64,000 nucleotides of DNA, from the NCBI GenBank assembly GCA_944377405.1, contig CALWES010000010.1, positions 1 through 64,000 of the forward strand, read 5' to 3'. Source of the stretch: an uncultured Lachnospiraceae bacterium. GTDB taxonomy: Bacteria; Bacillota; Clostridia; Lachnospirales; Lachnospiraceae. The notes beneath the pieces were generated by a model. It saw only the letters and a program-made list of their open reading frames with translations. It was not told the DNA's origin and did not search any database. Below are positions 59,407-64,000 of the stretch, one piece after another (position 1 is the first letter of the stretch; every line of letters starts with the position of its first letter). A program made the position numbers and the translations under genes.

Positions 59407-59434
59407 CTGGAGAAATGACAGGAGGAGGGGGCAT

Positions 59435-61027
59435 ATGTGTACGATATTCGGCTATTTTGGTACGGACATGACAAGACAGCAGGCAGAGGATATTTTAGCC
59501 AGGACAGTTTCCAGGGGACCTGATGAAACCAGGATCCTTCAACTGCCCGGAAAAGGGATCCTGGCCTTTCAACGCCTGGCCATCATGGGATTAACGGAAA
59601 GCGGAATGCAGCCCTTTAGCCGAAAGGGATCCTACTGCCTTTGCAATGGGGAGATCTACGGTTTCCGGGAACAGAGGGAGCAGCTTAAGAAAAAGGGATA
59701 TGTGTTCCAGAGCAACTCAGACTGCGAGATCCTTCTTCCTTTATATGAAGAATACGGACTTTCCATGTTTTCCCATTTGGATGCAGAATTTGCGCTGCTG
59801 TTATGGGACGAAAAGAGCGGACAGCTGATCGCAGCCCGGGATCCTATCGGGATCCGCCCTCTGTTTTACGGTTATTCCAAAACAGGCGCTATTGCTTTCG
59901 CCTCAGAGGCAAGGAGCCTGACAGGCCTTGTGGACAAGATATTTCCATTCCCGCCGGGCTGTTACTATGTTCAGGGCCGCTTTGAAAGGTACAGTCGGAT
60001 CGGAGGACCGGAACGGATTATTGCTGCACCCTGTGAGGATGAAAAAGAGGTTTGCAGGAATATTCGGGAAAAGCTGATTGCAGGTGTTGAAAAAAGACTG
60101 GATTCCGATGCACCTTTGGGATTTCTCCTGTCCGGAGGTCTGGACAGCTCCCTGGTGTGTGCCATAGGTGCCCGGAAACTGAAACGTCCTATCCGAACCT
60201 TTGCCATCGGCATGAAAAAGGATGCCATCGATTTAAAATATGCCAGGATCGTGGCGGAGCATCTTGGGGCGGAGCATACAGAGTTTTATATGACACCGGA
60301 AATGGTGATCCAAAGTCTCCGGGAAGTGATCTATACCCTGGGGACCTTCGATATTACCACGATCCGCGCAAGTATCGGCATGTACCTGCTGTGCAAGGCG
60401 ATCCACCGGGATACGGACATCCGGGTACTTCTGACCGGAGAGATATCGGACGAATTATTCGGGTATAAATATACAGATTTCGCTCCGGATGCGGAGGCCT
60501 TTCAGCGGGAAAGCGAAAAACGGATCCGGGAGCTTCACTGCTATGATGTGCTGCGGGCCGACAGGTGCATTGCGGATAACAGTATGGAGGCCAGGGTGCC
60601 CTTTGGAGATCTGGATTTTGTCAGCTATGTTCTGTCTGTCAGCCCGGAACTGAAGATGAACCGGCACGGAATGGGAAAATACCTTTTAAGAAAAGCCTTT
60701 GAGGAAGGGGACTGGCTCCCGGAGCAGATCCTCTGGCGGGAAAAGGCTGCATTTTCGGATGCAGTGGGACATAGTATGGTGGACGACCTGAAGGCCTATG
60801 CAGAGCAGCAATACGGATCGGATTGGAAGGAACGGTGCAGAAAATACAAACATGCTGCGCCCTTTACAAAGGAGTCTCTTTTATACCGGGAGATCTTTGA
60901 GACATTTTATCCGGGACAGGCAGAGATGATACCGGACTTCTGGATGCCGAACCGTGGGTGGAAGGGCTGCGATGTGGATGACCCATCCGCCAGAGTGCTG
61001 CAGAATTACGGAAAAAGCGGAGAATAA
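59435..61027 (+). CDS. asnB: Asparagine synthase (glutamine-hydrolysing)
   Basis: The 530-residue AsnB makes asparagine from aspartate, ATP and glutamine. The N-terminal glutaminase domain begins with the catalytic Cys2 (MCTIFGYF) and has [15 protein letters not shown]. The C-terminal synthetase domain has the ATP-binding SGGLDSSL motif near 235 and [15 protein letters not shown]. Expression is probably controlled by the leader terminator. pyrG follows at 24 bases. Confidence 0.95.
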   Translation: MCTIFGYFGTDMTRQQAEDILARTVSRGPDETRILQLPGKGILAFQRLAIMGLTESGMQPFSRKGSYCLCNGEIYGFREQREQLKKKGYVFQSNSDCEILLPLYEEYGLSMFSHLDAEFALLLWDEKSGQLIAARDPIGIRPLFYGYSKTGAIAFASEARSLTGLVDKIFPFPPGCYYVQGRFERYSRIGGPERIIAAPCEDEKEVCRNIREKLIAGVEKRLDSDAPLGFLLSGGLDSSLVCAIGARKLKRPIRTFAIGMKKDAIDLKYARIVAEHLGAEHTEFYMTPEMVIQSLREVIYTLGTFDITTIRASIGMYLLCKAIHRDTDIRVLLTGEISDELFGYKYTDFAPDAEAFQRESEKRIRELHCYDVLRADRCIADNSMEARVPFGDLDFVSYVLSVSPELKMNRHGMGKYLLRKAFEEGDWLPEQILWREKAAFSDAVGHSMVDDLKAYAEQQYGSDWKERCRKYKHAAPFTKESLLYREIFETFYPGQAEMIPDFWMPNRGWKGCDVDDPSARVLQNYGKSGE

Positions 61028-61050
61028 TCAGAGTAGGAGGAATAAGATAT

Positions 61051-62679
61051 ATGGCAAAGTTTATTTTTGTAACAGGAGGAGTGATCTCCGGACTGGGAAA
61101 GGGCATTACGGCAGCTTCCCTGGGACGGCTCCTCCGGGCAAGGAATCTGAAGGTGGCGGCCCAGAAGCTGGACCCCTATATCAACGTGGATCCGGGGACC
61201 ATGAGCCCCCTGCAGCACGGAGAGGTTTTCGTAACGGAGGACGGAGCGGAGACGGACCTGGATCTGGGGCACTATGAGCGCTTTATCGATGAGGACCTGA
61301 ACCGTTTTTCCAATCTGACCACGGGAAAGGTATATCAGAATGTCATCGAAAAGGAACGGAAGGGAGAATACCTGGGACATACGGTGCAGGTGATCCCCCA
61401 CATCACCAATGAGATCAAGGAGTTCATTTATGGTGTGCAGAAAAAAACGGAGGCGGACGTAGTGATCACGGAGATCGGCGGCACCGTGGGTGACATCGAG
61501 TCCCAGCCCTTCCTGGAGGCCATCCGCCAGGTGGGCCAGGAGGTGGGCAGCGAAAACAGCCTCTATATTCATGTGACCCTGATCCCCTATCTGGAGGCCT
61601 CCGGGGAATACAAGTCAAAGCCCACCCAGCACTCTGTCCGGGAGCTGCGCTCCTACGGCATCTTCCCAAACATCATCGTCACCAGGAGCAACGGTCCCGT
61701 GGGCAGGGAGGTGCTGGATAAGATCGCCCTTTTCTGCAATGTCAAAAAGGACTGCGTCATCGAAAATCTGACGCTGCCTTCCATCTACGACGCACCCCTG
61801 GAGCTGGAAAAGGCGGGTTTTGCCCGGATCGTCCTGCGGGAGCTTCATCTGCCGGAGAACCGGGAGCCGGATCTTGCGGACTGGGAAAATATGGTAGAGC
61901 GGATCCACTATCCGGAGAAACGGGTGAAGATCGCCCTGGTGGGAAAATATACGGCTCTTCACGACGCCTACCTCTCCGTCATGGAAGCCCTGCGTCACGG
62001 AGGATGGCAGCACCGGGCAGCAGTGGATATTCATTGGGTAAGCAGTGAGGAGCTGGAGCAGGGAGGCCCCGGGGAGCTGCTTCGGGATGCAGATGGGATC
62101 ATCGTTCCGGGAGGCTTCGGAAGCCGGGGCACCAGAGGGATGATGCTGGCTGCGGAGTATGCCAGAAAGGAGGGGATCCCTTATCTTGGGATCTGCCTTG
62201 GCATGCAGATCGCGGTGATCGAATTTGCAAAGAACGTGCTGGGACTTCCCGAAGCGGATTCCAGCGAATTTGCCCCGGAAACGAAGGATCCGGTGATCGA
62301 CCTGATGCCGGACCAGGACGAGAAGGGTCAAAAGGGAGGCACCATGCGTCTGGGAGCCTACCCCTGCTGCCTGCGGGAGGGAAGTCATCTCTCCAGGATC
62401 TATGGAGAAGGACAGACCCTGATCCAGGAACGGCACCGCCACAGATATGAGTTCAATAACCGTTACCGGGAGGCCTGTGAACAGAAGGGCCTGCTGATCA
62501 GTGGGCAGTCTCCCGATGGCCGTCTTGTGGAGGCGGTGGAGATTTCGGACCATCCCTTCTACATCGGCGTCCAGTACCACCCGGAATTCAAGAGCCGTCC
62601 CAACAGGCCCCATCCTCTTTTTGCCGCCTTTATCGGGGCAGCCCTGGAAAAGCAGGGGAAGGAAGCGGACAGCCTGTAA
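61051..62679 (+). CDS. pyrG: CTP synthase
   Basis: The 542-residue enzyme converts UTP to CTP with glutamine or ammonia. The N-terminal amidoligase domain begins [23 protein letters not shown]. The C-terminal class I glutaminase has the nucleophile Cys in [12 protein letters not shown] and the His-Glu pair in QYHPEF. AGGAGG lies upstream. It is likely co-transcribed with asnB; both use glutamine as nitrogen donor. Confidence 0.97.
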   Translation: MAKFIFVTGGVISGLGKGITAASLGRLLRARNLKVAAQKLDPYINVDPGTMSPLQHGEVFVTEDGAETDLDLGHYERFIDEDLNRFSNLTTGKVYQNVIEKERKGEYLGHTVQVIPHITNEIKEFIYGVQKKTEADVVITEIGGTVGDIESQPFLEAIRQVGQEVGSENSLYIHVTLIPYLEASGEYKSKPTQHSVRELRSYGIFPNIIVTRSNGPVGREVLDKIALFCNVKKDCVIENLTLPSIYDAPLELEKAGFARIVLRELHLPENREPDLADWENMVERIHYPEKRVKIALVGKYTALHDAYLSVMEALRHGGWQHRAAVDIHWVSSEELEQGGPGELLRDADGIIVPGGFGSRGTRGMMLAAEYARKEGIPYLGICLGMQIAVIEFAKNVLGLPEADSSEFAPETKDPVIDLMPDQDEKGQKGGTMRLGAYPCCLREGSHLSRIYGEGQTLIQERHRHRYEFNNRYREACEQKGLLISGQSPDGRLVEAVEISDHPFYIGVQYHPEFKSRPNRPHPLFAAFIGAALEKQGKEADSL

Positions 62680-62709
62680 GGAACCGGTACAGGCAGTGGG
62701 TATTTCCAC

Positions 62710-62739
62710 TTGCGAAAGACCCCTTTTGTGCCTTATACT
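62710..62739 (+). promoter_or_regulatory. Promoter of the second two-component system
   Basis: TTGCGA (62710-62715) and TATACT (62734-62739) are 18 bases apart, 60 bases before the response regulator. Confidence 0.5.
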
Positions 62740-62798
62740 GAAACAGAAGTGCCTGCAGCGCCTGAAGCAGACAGGCAGAGGACCCACAGGAGGAAGCC

Positions 62799-63545
62799 AT
62801 GGAGAAGATCTATATCATTGAAGATGACCTGAATATCCGGAACCTGCTGAGTATTGCCATCAGCGGCTTCCAGTATGAGCCCTGCGCCTTCGAAAATGCG
62901 GAGGACGCCCTGAAGCAGATCGAAAAGGATCGGCCGGACCTGGCTATCTTTGACCTGATGCTGCCGGGAATGGACGGCATAGAAGCGATCCGGAGGATCC
63001 GCCAGATGCCGGAGGTGGGGGATATCCCCATCATGATCCTGACCGCAAAGGATAAGGAGCTGGATAAGGTGGTTGGCCTTGACGGCGGCGCCGACGACTA
63101 TATGGTAAAGCCCTTCGGGGTATTGGAGCTGGGGGCCAGGATCCGAAGCCTCCTGCGCCGCAGAGGCTCCCTTAAGAGCCCGGAGGAGAGCCAGGAGGAA
63201 GGAAAAGCGCCGGAGGCCGCTGAAGCCCATTCCGGAGGCAGGAACCGGGAAAAACGCCAGCTGGCGTATAAGGACATCGTGCTGGATGAAGGAAGACATG
63301 AGGTCATGGTGAAGGGCCAGCCTGCGGAGCTTACCAATAAGGAATACAAGCTCCTGCGATATCTGATGGAGCGGCCCTCCTTTGTGGCCACCAGGGACGA
63401 GCTCCTGAATTCCATCTGGGGCTACGAATACGACGGGGAATCCCGGACAGTGGACATGCACATCAAGTCCCTGCGGCAGAAGCTGGGGGATGAGGAGGGT
63501 AATTTGATCCAGACGGTCCGGGGCATCGGATACAAACTGAAATGA
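62799..63545 (+). CDS. OmpR/PhoB-family response regulator
   Basis: The 248-residue protein has a receiver domain (YIIEDDLNIRNLL; phospho-acceptor Asp in AIFDLMLPGMDG; KPFG Lys) and a winged-helix domain ending TVRGIGYKLK. A charged Glu/Ala/Gly linker of about 35 residues between them is longer than usual. GGAGG precedes the ATG. The kinase gene follows. Confidence 0.94.
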   Translation: MEKIYIIEDDLNIRNLLSIAISGFQYEPCAFENAEDALKQIEKDRPDLAIFDLMLPGMDGIEAIRRIRQMPEVGDIPIMILTAKDKELDKVVGLDGGADDYMVKPFGVLELGARIRSLLRRRGSLKSPEESQEEGKAPEAAEAHSGGRNREKRQLAYKDIVLDEGRHEVMVKGQPAELTNKEYKLLRYLMERPSFVATRDELLNSIWGYEYDGESRTVDMHIKSLRQKLGDEEGNLIQTVRGIGYKLK

Positions 63546-63588
63546 TCGAAGGAGGTGCGGGGCCCGGAAAAGGAGTCCCGGATCGGAT

Positions 63589-64000
63589 ATGAGAAATCGG
63601 TTAGAGACCTGGATCAGGAAATTAAGCAAAAAACGTCTGCTGCCCTTTTTTCTTATTACAGCAGTGAATACGGTGGCGATCCTTGCTATTGGCCAGGGGC
63701 ATCTCTTGGCGGCGGTGCTGGTTTCTGCCCTGATCTCCTATACCGTGGTGGAGCTCTACATGGAAAAGGCCTTTCAGGATCTGGACCAGATGAACGAAAG
63801 GCTGCTGAATGAGCGGGAGATCCGCCAGGAATTTTTTTCCAATGCCAGTCATGAGCTGAAGACCCCCATCACCTCCATCAGAGGCTATGCGGAGCTTCTG
63901 GAGAATGATATGGTGCCGGATCCGGGGATGCAGAAGGACATCATCCGGCGGATCAAGAATGAGGCGGGCCGCATGTCGGACCTGATCACGGATATCCTGG
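63589..64000 (+). CDS. Sensor histidine kinase, cut by the window end
   Basis: The first 137 codons are present and the gene runs off the window. Two membrane helices (about 18-35 and 40-52) have almost no extracellular loop. A linker and the HisKA domain with NASHELKTPITSIRGYAELL and its phospho-acceptor His follow. A short-loop kinase like this probably senses within the membrane or through a partner protein. It pairs with the regulator just upstream. Confidence 0.9.
   Translation, partial: MRNRLETWIRKLSKKRLLPFFLITAVNTVAILAIGQGHLLAAVLVSALISYTVVELYMEKAFQDLDQMNERLLNEREIRQEFFSNASHELKTPITSIRGYAELLENDMVPDPGMQKDIIRRIKNEAGRMSDLITDIL

Noticed and set aside
59173..59434. T-box riboswitch before asnB
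   Set aside because: The T-box AGGGTGGNACCGCG core is absent and the leader is too short for the canonical stems; the ORF/terminator arrangement explains it better.
61615..62787. 390-codon minus-strand open frame opposite pyrG
   Set aside because: pyrG is unmistakable and full length; the reverse frame has no recognisable feature.

Overview
The window comes from a fairly G+C-rich member of the Clostridia, most likely Lachnospiraceae (Bacillota). The evidence is a clostridial V-type ATPase operon, a K+-dependent type membrane pyrophosphatase, a Gram-positive Tad/Flp pilus locus with DUF5702 and DUF6382-FHA type proteins, sigma-A style promoters and strong AGGAGG ribosome binding sites. This assignment is inferred from gene content; no rRNA or marker phylogeny is available.

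Layout. 1-300 is a possible insertion-sequence end. 300-10580 holds a GNAT enzyme, the pyrophosphatase, a D,D-carboxypeptidase, a secreted NlpC/P60 peptidoglycan hydrolase, a two-component system, trmB and thioredoxin. tRNA-Lys(CTT) follows at 10661 with its own promoter and terminator, then a 5'-truncated group II intron. 12821-21394 is a nine-gene V-type ATP synthase operon (G/H-like, C, I, K, F, E, A, B, D) ended by a clear terminator. 21567-32326 is a Tad/Flp pilus locus: two A24 prepilin peptidases, TadZ, TadA, TadB, TadC, a Flp pilin, TadE-like pseudopilins, a DUF5702-like protein and an FHA protein. 32341-36070 holds a SpoU methylase, a BrnT/BrnA toxin-antitoxin pair and a split chromate transporter with a divergent LysR regulator.

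36938-50107 is a 13.1-kb A+T-rich integrative element inserted in a tRNA-Cys(GCA) gene on the minus strand. Its ends are an exact 46-bp direct repeat of the tRNA 3' part, and the element-borne copy restores an intact tRNA at 50063-50133. It encodes a tyrosine integrase, an excisionase-like protein, a second small HTH protein, an XRE repressor with a candidate operator, a recombination/replication set (DUF932, YqaJ exonuclease, Rad52-type annealing protein, SF3 helicase), a PIN/AbrB toxin-antitoxin, a Fic protein and several uncharacterised proteins. I see no capsid, terminase or conjugation genes, so it looks like a phage satellite or plasmid-derived integrative element. A close paralogue of its Fic gene lies just outside the left end.

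50336-64000 returns to chromosomal housekeeping and cell-surface genes: a nitroreductase joined in frame to a secreted repeat domain, xpt, another NlpC/P60 hydrolase, a DUF3842 protein, a DUF5722-like glycosidase, a cyclophilin, a run of tightly packed small metabolic enzymes, asparagine synthetase, pyrG and a PhoB/PhoR-like pair cut by the window edge. The asparagine synthetase leader has a 22-codon upstream ORF whose stop codon lies inside a strong terminator hairpin, a likely attenuation device. The most unusual items are this leader, the tRNA-Cys element with its repeated TGTTCC sites and orphan genes, the nitroreductase fusion, and a Tad pseudopilin carrying duplicated His/Cys motifs.
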